Below, piece by piece: positions 16,501 to 23,533 of a stretch of DNA of 36,918 nt (positions within the stretch are counted from its first letter, which is position 1; every line of letters begins with the position of its first letter). The notes below the pieces were generated by a model. The model was not told where the DNA came from and did no database searches. It saw nothing but the letters and a program-made list of their open reading frames with translations. The translations under genes and the position numbers were made by a program. Source of the DNA: Lachnospiraceae bacterium (GTDB lineage Bacteria; Bacillota; Clostridia; Lachnospirales; Lachnospiraceae); the NCBI GenBank assembly GCA_024691065.1, contig JAILOA010000153.1, positions 1-36,918 on the forward strand, written 5' to 3'.

Positions 16501-17968
16501 TAATTGAACCGGTATTTTCAACAGGAATTAATTCTCCGTCCTCGGTTGTACCCGGAGTTATGGTACCTGAATTTGCACCTGCGATACCACCGACACGATC
16601 TGAGCCTGTAACTTCACTGTTATTTGAAGCACCCTGAATTATTAAATTCGTATAACCGACAATACCTCCAACATTGTAACTTCCTTCTACTTTTCCACCA
16701 TTGTTTGTAACGTCTGTTATAACTAAGTTAGGATCATTGGACACCGGTCCGGTAACTTGTCCGAATATACCGCCAACATAGTTTCGCTTATCCGATATCT
16801 CATTATCATAGACATTAACGCTGCAAGTTAAATTCCTAATATCAGCTACAGGATTATCATAAACAAGTCCCTCTTCTGCATTACTATTACTATTAGCATC
16901 TATTATATTTATAAAGCCAAACATACCACCTGTTCCTACAGGTTGTCCTGAACCACCACCTGTTGTTCTTCTATACGAAATAGAATTAGCATTTTTTTCA
17001 TTTTCTTCATTATACTTTTCTACAGCTTTTTCTCCTGCAAGCTCTATTTCTGTATTTGAGCAGGTAACATCTTTTTTACCTTCAACAGAATTATTCTTTA
17101 TGGTAACATAACCATTTCTACTGGTTATACTACCTGCGAAACCACCAACACCCTGAACACCGTTAACAGCTGTATCAGATACTTTACAATTTGTAATAGA
17201 CATTTCTAATTCAGATCTGAGAGAAGAGCTAATATCTCCGCAAAATCCACCTGCTTTACGTACACCCGAAATATTAGAATTAGATACAGTACAATTATCA
17301 AGTATGAAAGCACCCGCATCGAAATAACCTACTAACGCACCTGCCTCAAGTCCTGTATAAGGAACCTTACTACTATAATCCCTATTATCATTTGTTGTTC
17401 CGGAACTCGTATAAGTATTTGGAATAAACTTATTGACATCTCCGTCTGCTACTATTTTTGCACCATCAATTGTCAAATCTTTAACTGTCATATCTGTGTA
17501 AATTATATCACCGAACAAGCCGATACCATATTTTTTCTTGTCATATCTCAGAGTCTGATCATCCTCTGTAAAGTTCACAGACATTCCCTTAATAGTATGT
17601 CCGTTTCCGTTAAATGTAATGGAAGGATAATCATAATCACCTACATTATCGACAGTTAGTTTGCTAATTCCATCAACACTTACATCAATAGGAAGCCAAT
17701 CATAATCTGTCATATCAATATCTGAATTAAGATTGATAATATAATCAGTACCCTGTGTTAAAGTACCAAGTGAATCCCTAAGAGCTGTTAAATTTTTATA
17801 GCTCTTAATGTCATAAGTTACACTGTTCCTATCTTCACTTCCCGCATCTTCTGTCTCTTCTGCGCCTGCCACTTTTGAGTCAATAACCTGTGGTACGGTA
17901 ATACTTGTAATTACCATTGCTGCCGAAAGCACACCTGAAAGTGCTTTTTTAAAAAAACTTTTCCTCAT
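13574..17968 (-). CDS. Giant secreted GLUG-repeat surface protein with LRR-5 C-terminus
   Basis: A 1464-residue exported protein. A signal peptide (about 1-35, ending near VAGA) precedes a beta-helix-like start containing NGNGHTIKG and GLFG, then about two dozen GLUG-type repeats of 24-30 residues (about 200-930). Early units carry GGIVG, later ones GGNIG with near-identical sequences such as NTGGNIGNNDG. Two InlB-type/bacterial-repeat beta domains follow (about 963-1036 and 1069-1146), then a Glu/Thr/Ala-rich linker and a Pro/Ser/Lys segment, and finally BspA-like LRR_5 repeats (about 1316-1440; GNKAFKGM, GNGAFAGC, GNNAFKNM) ending in a very lysine-rich tail. There is no LPXTG. Likely a wall-associated adhesin held by charge; function is inferred. 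AGGAGAAGGAG precedes ATG. Confidence 0.85.
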   Translation of the reverse strand: MRKSFFKKALSGVLSAAMVITSITVPQVIDSKVAGAEETEDAGSEDRNSVTYDIKSYKNLTALRDSLGTLTQGTDYIINLNSDIDMTDYDWLPIDVSVDGISKLTVDNVGDYDYPSITFNGNGHTIKGMSVNFTEDDQTLRYDKKKYGIGLFGDIIYTDMTVKDLTIDGAKIVADGDVNKFIPNTYTSSGTTNDNRDYSSKVPYTGLEAGALVGYFDAGAFILDNCTVSNSNISGVRKAGGFCGDISSSLRSELEMSITNCKVSDTAVNGVQGVGGFAGSITSRNGYVTIKNNSVEGKKDVTCSNTEIELAGEKAVEKYNEENEKNANSISYRRTTGGGSGQPVGTGGMFGFINIIDANSNSNAEEGLVYDNPVADIRNLTCSVNVYDNEISDKRNYVGGIFGQVTGPVSNDPNLVITDVTNNGGKVEGSYNVGGIVGYTNLIIQGASNNSEVTGSDRVGGIAGANSGTITPGTTEDGELIPVENTGSITGDLRVGGIAGENTSKGIVSGTTNKGDVTGELNVGGIVGLNGGKIVDAIDVEDEVIASTVNTGKVTGVNDGESDTLNGDNIGGIAGNNTGTVDNTTNKGEVKADGSNVGGNVGWNQNEGVVTNPENTANVTGKENVGGNIGLNDGTCTVAGDGSVSNTGDVTGKPDETEDGVTEGGNNVGGNVGHNTVHATVDNPENTGNVKGTENVGGNVGLNEGAVNGAVNGTEGKDDGKVDGDTNVGGNVGHNTDSGEVKTAENNGDVTGEENTGGNIGLNEGMASDLTNKGNSTGENNTGGNVGNNASGSSVSDAANTGKVTGKDNTGGNIGDNDGNAEELTNSGDVEGEENTGGNIGNNDENGVVNDAVNNGDVSGDNNTGGNIGNNDGEANGVVNNGDVAGDPDGTNTGGNIGNNSETGVVDGAVNNGEVTGGDNVGGNIGNDEGTSSNLTDNYKDTSDSDYDNRDIGQLIVDPSNPDTWDAELFGMQIKVNPPSAGAVYLVRSDNATVTLKTVPALGYKFKKWRTTGTKPTEAVEDEATFEINKGAVIVANFEVGVEDTPKYDYKEAENTAETEDGYIIADMESNIYVTADGLTIKVKPASGGSVGLIALDDEANMVTVKATANDGFVFETWDANDKITIASGEAVESNIITFTYSKGAELVAKFAEKPEEPEETEAPEETAAAEETEAAAEETDAAAEETSAATPEATEVPEETEAATEAPEETEAATDAPKETEEAEVTSKPFKPTAPPSSKPASKPAVNPASRGAATKGAVTSAAVSLFPTGSSVTIGNYIYQIIRFDYVGSTLNTVAVIGTTTKELTSVEAFDEVSSRGAVFKVVQIGNKAFKGMTKATKAKVGKNVKKIGNGAFAGCNKAKTLTITSKKLKKIGNNAFKNMKSLKKLVLKSKKLKNVGKNMIKGDKKLKLVKIKSLKLKKVGKKAFTKGAGKKLKIFVPKKKFKKYKKLIKKSKSKKVVVKKF
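15180..16640. repeat. Coding repeat block of GLUG units
   Basis: About 1.4 kb of degenerate tandem coding repeats, each built around a codon string for TGGNIGNND or VGGNVGHN and a preceding NxGxVxG segment. On the plus strand it is recognisable as repeated TACCGATGTTACCACCTGTG-like blocks. The similarity between units is high enough for copy-number change by recombination. Confidence 0.85.
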
Positions 17969-17980
17969 ACTTCTCCTTCT

Positions 17981-17999
17981 CCTGACCCTACTTGTCAGG
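17981..17999 (-). promoter_or_regulatory. Hairpin adjoining the ribosome binding site
   Basis: On the minus strand CCTGAC and GTCAGG form a 6-bp stem whose 3' arm abuts AGGAGAAGGAG. It may modulate translation start of the downstream surface protein. Confidence 0.4.
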
Positions 18000-18065
18000 T
18001 AAAAACTAACCTGTATATATCACTCTAGCAAATAAATAACGAGTCCAACGAAAAAACGCAAAAAA

Positions 18066-18101
18066 ATACAACTATATCCTGAAAGGAAGATAGCTGTTTT
18101 T
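18066..18101 (-). promoter_or_regulatory. Attenuator-like hairpin in the surface-protein leader
   Basis: On the minus strand CTATCTTCCT-TTC-AGGATATAG forms an imperfect hairpin followed by TTGTATTTTTTTGCG. It lies about 25 bases after the predicted transcription start and about 100 before the start codon, the position expected for a leader attenuator. Stem strength is modest. Confidence 0.35.
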
Positions 18102-18125
18102 TATTGGACTACGCACCTGAATAGC

Positions 18126-18154
18126 ATATTAACACCTTAAAAAGGGTTTGTCAA
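18126..18154 (-). promoter_or_regulatory. Near-consensus promoter for the downstream GLUG surface protein
   Basis: On the minus strand a perfect TTGACA (complement at 18149-18154) is followed after exactly 17 bp by TAATAT (18126-18131). The TTGACA lies inside the 3' arm of the terminator hairpin that ends the upstream gene. The predicted leader is about 150 bases long. Confidence 0.7.
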
Positions 18155-18174
18155 GAAAAATCTTTGACAAACCC
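18139..18174 (-). terminator. Strong terminator after the upstream GLUG surface-protein gene
   Basis: On the minus strand GGGTTTGTCAA and TTGACAAACCC form a perfect 11-bp stem followed by TTTTTAAGG. Confidence 0.85.
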
Positions 18175-18177
18175 GTC

Positions 18178-18371
18178 CGTTACTATTCACGAAAAATCGA
18201 AAAAAAGAAACAACAAAAGCCAATGGCTTTTAATTGTTTCTTTTTGAGATTTTTAGGGGCTAGGTAATACGGCTACTCATGAGAAATTTGTTTGCGAAGC
18301 AAACAGTTGAGCAGCTGCTTCTGCTGCGGAAATTTCGAATGTGCCGTATTACCTAGTCGTGAATAGTAACG
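18178..18371. repeat. Nested inverted-repeat element
   Basis: An outer perfect 15-bp inverted repeat (CGTTACTATTCACGA at 18178-18192, complement at 18357-18371) encloses a terminator hairpin (18199-18240) and an inner perfect 14-bp inverted repeat (CTAGGTAATACGGC at 18260-18273, complement at 18343-18356). Inside the inner pair lie smaller hairpins (GTTTGC/GCAAAC; GCAGC/GCTGC). TAGGGGCTAGGTAATACG occurs at 18254-18271 and again at 18385-18402, where it overlaps the stop codon of the upstream gene. No transposase is present. Confidence 0.8.
18199..18240 (-). terminator. Second terminator hairpin within the nested element
   Basis: On the minus strand GAAACAA pairs with TTGTTTC and encloses the palindrome AAAAGCCA/TGGCTTTT; seven T residues follow directly. 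Confidence 0.7.
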
Positions 18372-18391
18372 ATTTTATTTTTTTCTAGGGG

Positions 18392-21300
18392 CTAGGTAAT
18401 ACGCACTACCACCCTTTTACCCCTATATATCTTTTCTCCAACCTTTACCGTATTAAACAAGGCAAGATATCTTTTTACCCTTCCGGATTTCCTTATAATT
18501 AATTTATTGCCTCTTCTCCTGACTCCCTTCATATTTGCAATATTAAGTCCTGCCTGGGTACTTTGAACAAATTGATACTTTACATTTCTAAGATACCTGT
18601 AATTTCTCACGGTCAGGATTATTCTGTTACCCCTGACAAGTTTTCTTCTGATTAGTATTTTTGCAGGTTTTCTAACCCACTTTGCAAATACCGCAGTATC
18701 ATCTCCTGGCACAAAAGATTTAATATAATCCGTCGGATCCGACTGTAAATACCAACCTTCAAATATATATCCGGTTCTGCTGATCGGATCGAGCTTTACT
18801 ACCTGCCCTGCAGTAGCCTGAATTACCTTTGCTGTATTGTTACCATATCCCGGATACAACAATACCTTTATCTGTTTCCCTGCAACCTTAATATTTCCGT
18901 TTACGGAAGACTGTGTCGATACATTTATTACATTATTAACCTTTGTACTAACCTGATTAGTAACATTATCACCATTGATATTATTAACATTTGATATCTT
19001 TTCATCATTCATGTTATCAGGATTTACCGTTTCCTGATTACCCGGGTTAAATGTAACATTTTCCCCATATCCTTCGGTATTACCTGCATCACTTCCGCTT
19101 TGATTATCGGAATTATTCGGATTATCCTCATTTCCGACATCTTCTCCTGCTTTACCTGAATCGTCAGGTTTTTCGGTTTCCGATGCCGCTTGGTTTCCTG
19201 AATCATTTGGTTTTTCGGTTTCCGAAACATCGGAATTATCCGGATTATCCTTATTTTTGCTATCTTCTCCTGCTTTTTCTGAATCGTCAGGTTTTTTGGT
19301 TTCCGATGCTGCTTGATTTCCGGAATCATCAGGCTTTAAGGTTTCTAAAATATCGGAATTATCGGAATCACCCGTATCCTCTCCCGGTTTTTTTGAAACC
19401 TCGGGTTTTTCGGTTTCCGATATTGATGGATTTTCCGAAGAAACAGGTTTTTCGGTTTCCGATATTGATGGATTTTCCGAAGAAACAGGTTTTTCAGTTT
19501 CCAAACTATCCGGATTAGCTGTATTTATTATATTACTGTCACCCGGAGTCACTGAAGGTTTATCTGTTGTATCATCCGATGTTTCTTCATTTTCCGTATC
19601 AATTCCGCTATCATCGGATTCTTCTTCGTCTTCATTGATATATTCCCATTTATCGGTATCAATAAAATTATTTAATAATCCCAATTGTACGGATTTATGA
19701 TCTGATGCAAATATATAAGCAGTATCCGATTCAATTATCTGCTCTTTACCGTCAACACCCAACATCTTAAATCCCAATTTATCTCCGTTTGCTTCCATTG
19801 ATATTCTGAGTGAGTAATCATTAAAATCCGCTTCTTCTAATTTGTATCTGACTACATCAGGGTTTAAATTACTTAATTTAATTCCAAATAAACAACTCTC
19901 CGGGCTAAGCCATACATCCCCACTAAAATTAAGAATTCCATTGTTAATGCAATCCACATACTTGGATTCATCAGAGCTGTCACCTACAAATTCGCCTAAT
20001 ACATTTTCAGACTCTACAAAACCGTTATTGGTACATTTTTTAACTGTATAATTGTTAAATCCTGCGATACCTGCGGCAGTTCCATCTGATTTTACATAAC
20101 CGTTATTTACACATTGATTAACCATGGAAAATGTGCTTCCGACCACTCCGCCGGCATATCCGTCGCTAATAACCCTTGCTATGTTCGTGCATAATCTGGT
20201 ACCGCTTTGATTGGAAGTGGATTTGCTGTTTTCTCCGACTATTCCTCCTACAAAATCATTACCCTTTACTGTCGGTATTATCTTATTATTAATGGCCGTT
20301 TCGCCATTGTCCACTGAACCGTAATTATTACCTACGATACCGCCAATGCGAGTTTCTCCGCATACATCCGAATAAGACTTTGAAAATTGAACATTACCCA
20401 AAATCGAATTCTCACCTGCAATTCCGCCTACTCCATCCTGCCCTTCAGTATTTGCAGGAGATAAGTTCATACATTTAACTATCATAGACGTGTTGTAACC
20501 CGCGATTCCGCCTATTCTTCCGCCATGTATACCTCTTACCATTCCGTAATTTACGCCATTGTTTATGGTACCTCCATTCTTTCCCGCAATTCCTCCTATA
20601 TTTTTTCCGTAACCGCTTTCATTGCCTGTATAATCATATTTTTGGCTCTCATCATTCATATTTGATTCGATCATATAAATGCTACCAAAGTTTTTTACGC
20701 CTTTCATCTTTTCGGACGCAGAACCTATAATGGCTCCGGTATTATGACCTGTTATACCGCCAACTGTAGATTTACCGGTAATAGTGCCGAGATTATAACA
20801 TTCATTAATTGATGCCCCACTGTAACCTGATATACCTCCGACCTCTCCTGAGATATAAATACCGCAGACACCTCCATAATTAATACAATTTGAAATCGTT
20901 CCTTCTTCCAATGCGCCTGCAATTCCACCGGTTCGTACATTGCCTCTAATATCTGCATAATTGGTACAACCTGTAATATTTCCGGATTGAATATGTCCTG
21001 CAATTCCTCCAAAACCTCTGATATTTGAAGCATATGTTTTATCTGACCTCAGGGTGAATTCATTATCCTCTGTTATCAGGCAGTTCGTTATATTTACCGG
21101 CGTTCTTATTGCACTTGCTATTATTCCGCCAGTCCCACCGGCATATATAAATCTCGAACCTTCAACACTGCAATTCTTTATTTCGGCTGTATAATAAATC
21201 GGTTCCTCCCCCTCAGCCGGATCAAAACTCATTATCTTGTAAATTAAACCGGCACCGCCTCTTTCTCCTGCATATAGAACTGACTTTACATGGCAATTGT

Positions 21301-22672
21301 TTATGCTTACATTTCCATCAATAATACCTCCTGCCAAAGCTGCACCATACCCTGAACTTTTATTTGTATTATTTTTCATAAGTGTAACATCCTCAAAATT
21401 CAGGTTATTTACTGTCAAATCAACATATTGAAGCTCGCCGAATAAACCGGTATAGCTTTTATATTGAGGTGAAACAGGTGTAAAATCTTTGATGGTATGA
21501 TTATTACCCTCTACATAAACTTTTATATTATTGCCTTTTTCTCCCCTTATATTGATACTTTCCCATAGATTATGGTTGTTATCGGAGGTCTCGTCGCCGG
21601 TAATATCCTCCCTTAATATATCACGTTCGCTTTCCTTACGCTTTATCCAATACATTGTATCATGTACATTTATATCATCATTAATTCTTACCAGGACAAC
21701 CTCTCCCGGTTGAAGATAATCTAATTGGTATTTAGCTGAAACCAAATCATAATAGTTATATACATCTATAATTCTATTTATATTGTCGGAATCAATAGCA
21801 GCCGGACAGTCATATTGGTCTGAATATCCGATATTCTCGGTATTTGCGTAAGATTTTGCCGAATTATAATCTACTCCGGTTTCATTTATATCACGTGTCC
21901 ATTTTGCCTTTACAATAGTATCCTCCTTAATGCAGGAAAGATCCTTATTCCAACTTAATCTGTAACCGTCTTTTTTGATTGTAATTTCCTTTGAAGGCGA
22001 GCCGTATGGCACATAGTCTCTGCCCACGATTTCATTACCATCGTAATAAGTTACATTGTAATAATTTATCTTCCAATTGGCATAAATTGACAAATCATCC
22101 TGAATTCTTATACTTGAATAATAAATCTCACTGCCATCCTCATAACTCCAATAATTAAATGTATGTCCCGCTTTCTCAGGCACCGGTATATCATTCAATA
22201 TTAAATAGCTGTTATAATTAATCTCCAATTCATTTACTACTTTTCCGTCAGATACTATATTGATATGCTTTTTCACCGGATTCCAGTGTGCGTATATTTT
22301 TAATGAATTACTGAAATTCACTTCTATATTGCCGGTCAATTCTTCGGTACTGTTATATGATTCATATAAACCGTCAAATGTATAATTCTCATTTCTGAGG
22401 ACTACATTTTCTTCAAAATATTTTGTTAATTCCTCTATGCTCACAGTGGATCCGTATTCTGCCGTATATTGCACTGATGAATGTAAATTATATACACTTG
22501 AATAAATGTAAATAGACCGTGTGTCTGCAGCCTTTGCTATCTTAGTGCTGCCGAAGAAATCCATATTTTCCCCTGCAAAACTATCTTTTTCCGTCGTTCG
22601 CCCTATTAATAATAAACACATCAATACCAACAGCGGTACAATATGCCATTTTACTTTATCTATTCTACCCAT
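18392..22672 (-). CDS. Giant secreted GLUG/InlB-repeat surface protein
   Basis: A 1426-residue exported protein. An N-terminal hydrophobic segment (about 10-24) acts as signal or anchor, followed by about three InlB B-repeat (Flg_new) units to residue 265 (YNYTFDGLY- and GHTFNYWS-like), a beta-helix start with NNHTIKDF and GLFG, and many divergent GLUG repeats (about 400-890; GGIAG, GGISGYSG, GGIVGNN). A Ser/Glu/Asp/Pro-rich linker (about 1020-1260) contains tandem SENPSISETEKPVS units, then one more InlB unit (GYIFEGWYLQ) and a strongly Arg/Lys-rich C-terminus. No LPXTG. ATG 22672 lies 8 bases after AAAGGG; the upstream GTG lacks a site. It shares architecture with the next gene, so the two are probably old paralogues. 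Adhesion is inferred. Confidence 0.83.
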   Translation of the reverse strand: MGRIDKVKWHIVPLLVLMCLLLIGRTTEKDSFAGENMDFFGSTKIAKAADTRSIYIYSSVYNLHSSVQYTAEYGSTVSIEELTKYFEENVVLRNENYTFDGLYESYNSTEELTGNIEVNFSNSLKIYAHWNPVKKHINIVSDGKVVNELEINYNSYLILNDIPVPEKAGHTFNYWSYEDGSEIYYSSIRIQDDLSIYANWKINYYNVTYYDGNEIVGRDYVPYGSPSKEITIKKDGYRLSWNKDLSCIKEDTIVKAKWTRDINETGVDYNSAKSYANTENIGYSDQYDCPAAIDSDNINRIIDVYNYYDLVSAKYQLDYLQPGEVVLVRINDDINVHDTMYWIKRKESERDILREDITGDETSDNNHNLWESINIRGEKGNNIKVYVEGNNHTIKDFTPVSPQYKSYTGLFGELQYVDLTVNNLNFEDVTLMKNNTNKSSGYGAALAGGIIDGNVSINNCHVKSVLYAGERGGAGLIYKIMSFDPAEGEEPIYYTAEIKNCSVEGSRFIYAGGTGGIIASAIRTPVNITNCLITEDNEFTLRSDKTYASNIRGFGGIAGHIQSGNITGCTNYADIRGNVRTGGIAGALEEGTISNCINYGGVCGIYISGEVGGISGYSGASINECYNLGTITGKSTVGGITGHNTGAIIGSASEKMKGVKNFGSIYMIESNMNDESQKYDYTGNESGYGKNIGGIAGKNGGTINNGVNYGMVRGIHGGRIGGIAGYNTSMIVKCMNLSPANTEGQDGVGGIAGENSILGNVQFSKSYSDVCGETRIGGIVGNNYGSVDNGETAINNKIIPTVKGNDFVGGIVGENSKSTSNQSGTRLCTNIARVISDGYAGGVVGSTFSMVNQCVNNGYVKSDGTAAGIAGFNNYTVKKCTNNGFVESENVLGEFVGDSSDESKYVDCINNGILNFSGDVWLSPESCLFGIKLSNLNPDVVRYKLEEADFNDYSLRISMEANGDKLGFKMLGVDGKEQIIESDTAYIFASDHKSVQLGLLNNFIDTDKWEYINEDEEESDDSGIDTENEETSDDTTDKPSVTPGDSNIINTANPDSLETEKPVSSENPSISETEKPVSSENPSISETEKPEVSKKPGEDTGDSDNSDILETLKPDDSGNQAASETKKPDDSEKAGEDSKNKDNPDNSDVSETEKPNDSGNQAASETEKPDDSGKAGEDVGNEDNPNNSDNQSGSDAGNTEGYGENVTFNPGNQETVNPDNMNDEKISNVNNINGDNVTNQVSTKVNNVINVSTQSSVNGNIKVAGKQIKVLLYPGYGNNTAKVIQATAGQVVKLDPISRTGYIFEGWYLQSDPTDYIKSFVPGDDTAVFAKWVRKPAKILIRRKLVRGNRIILTVRNYRYLRNVKYQFVQSTQAGLNIANMKGVRRRGNKLIIRKSGRVKRYLALFNTVKVGEKIYRGKRVVVRIT
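19395..19505. repeat. 42-bp in-frame tandem repeat in the surface-protein linker
   Basis: TTTTCGGTTTCCGATATTGA recurs at 42-bp intervals and encodes repeated SENPSISETEKPVS. A longer diverged duplication around DDSGNQAASETEKP covers about 19080-19350. Both keep the frame. Confidence 0.85.
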
Positions 22673-22786
22673 GCTTATCACCCTTTTATTTCTTATCCGA
22701 GTTTTCCTGAACTTCCTAAATCAATCCTTTTATTTCAACCCTTTTATTTCATCTCATGTCAAGACTTGCTCGCGAGTCCCGGTAAC

Positions 22787-22868
22787 GGATTCGTGTCTGC
22801 ATTAGCAGACATCCCTCTTATCCGAATCCATTAGATAGCTTTGCTACCTATTTGCATCACTCGCAGAA
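22787..22868. repeat. Dispersed hairpin element, copy 1
   Basis: GGATTCG (22787-22793) pairs with CGAATCC (22823-22829) and encloses the hairpin GTCTGC-ATTA-GCAGAC; a second hairpin TAGATAGC-TTT-GCTACCTA follows. The stretch 22795-22868 aligns with 25138-25208 along its whole length, with shared blocks GTCTGC, GCTTTGCT, CTA-TTGCATCA and CGC-GA. Confidence 0.65.
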
Positions 22869-22926
22869 CTTTTAGCCGGGAAATAAAGTTCTACGCATAA
22901 AAAGCGAAATCATTTAAGTTGATGAT

Positions 22927-22965
22927 TAAAAAAAGTGAGGCTTATGATTTTAACATGAGCCTCAC
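22927..22965 (-). terminator. Terminator after the cheY gene
   Basis: GTGAGGCTTATG pairs with CATGAGCCTCAC (12 bp with one G:U) around a 7-base loop; on the minus strand seven T residues follow. Confidence 0.9.
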
Positions 22966-22979
22966 ATAAATGTTTCAAT

Positions 22980-23339
22980 CTAACCCAATGCTTTATTTAT
23001 GATTTCAACTAGTTTTTCATTGTCAAACGGCTTTGAAATGAAATCAATAGCTCCACATTGAATTGCCTCAATAAGCTTTGATTTCTGGCCTGCTGCCGTT
23101 ACCATAACAACCCTTGCGTCCGGATAGTCCGATCTAATTTTTTTGAGCGCTCCGATACCGTCCAAAATTGGCATTGTAATATCCATAGTAACCAAATCCG
23201 GCTTCTGCTCGCTATACATCTGATAGCCTTCTTCTCCATTTGATGCTTCGCCCGAAATTTCAAAACCTGCATCAATTAAAATATCCTTTAAAATTTTCCT
23301 TGATGTTCTGGAATCATCAACCATAAGTATTTTTGCCAT
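22980..23339 (-). CDS. cheY: CheY-type single-domain response regulator
   Basis: A 119-residue stand-alone receiver domain. The acidic pair D8-D9, the phosphoacceptor D53 (in TMDITMPILDG), T81 (VTAAG) and K103 (SKPF) are all in place. Phosphorylated CheY binds the flagellar switch to change rotation; that this copy does so is inferred from family and neighbour. I chose ATG 23339 because GGAGG lies 8 bases upstream; the TTG five codons earlier overlaps the ribosome binding site. It lies 194 bp downstream of a CheX-domain gene on the same strand and before a strong terminator, so the two probably form one transcript in which the phosphatase acts on this regulator. Confidence 0.9.
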   Translation of the reverse strand: MAKILMVDDSRTSRKILKDILIDAGFEISGEASNGEEGYQMYSEQKPDLVTMDITMPILDGIGALKKIRSDYPDARVVMVTAAGQKSKLIEAIQCGAIDFISKPFDNEKLVEIINKALG

Positions 23340-23533
23340 TTTACTATCCTCCAATTTAATTATTATTTTACATTACCCTTTTAATTTTACCGATTGCAAC
23401 ATATGCAATATAAAATTTTTCTTCCGGTCCTCTCAGTCTGACATATAATCCGTGCCCCGCCCTTCTAAATACGGTACCGGATTTTCGGTTCATTTATATT
23501 ATGTACAAAACTCCCAATATACAAACATTAACC

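Larger units (their letters stand above)
17969..18391. other. 423-bp gap between the two surface-protein genes
   Basis: Read on the minus strand it holds: a nested inverted-repeat element right after the upstream stop codon, two terminators, a near-consensus promoter that reuses a terminator arm as its -35 box, a long AT-rich leader with a hairpin plus T-run (about 18066-18101), and a hairpin next to the ribosome binding site of the downstream gene. Confidence 0.75.
22673..22979. other. 307-bp gap between the cheY gene and the surface-protein gene
   Basis: It holds the cheY terminator, one copy of a hairpin-rich dispersed element (22795-22868) and, close to the downstream start, three copies of GAAATAAAAGGR on the minus strand (plus-strand 22681-22692, 22725-22736, 22739-22750), of which the nearest provides the ribosome binding site. 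A TTGACA lies near 22755-22763 without a clear -10. Confidence 0.6.

Noticed and set aside
17969..18125. c-di-GMP riboswitch upstream of the surface gene
   Set aside because: The conserved GEMM core and tetraloop-receptor pattern are not visible, although the leader is structured.
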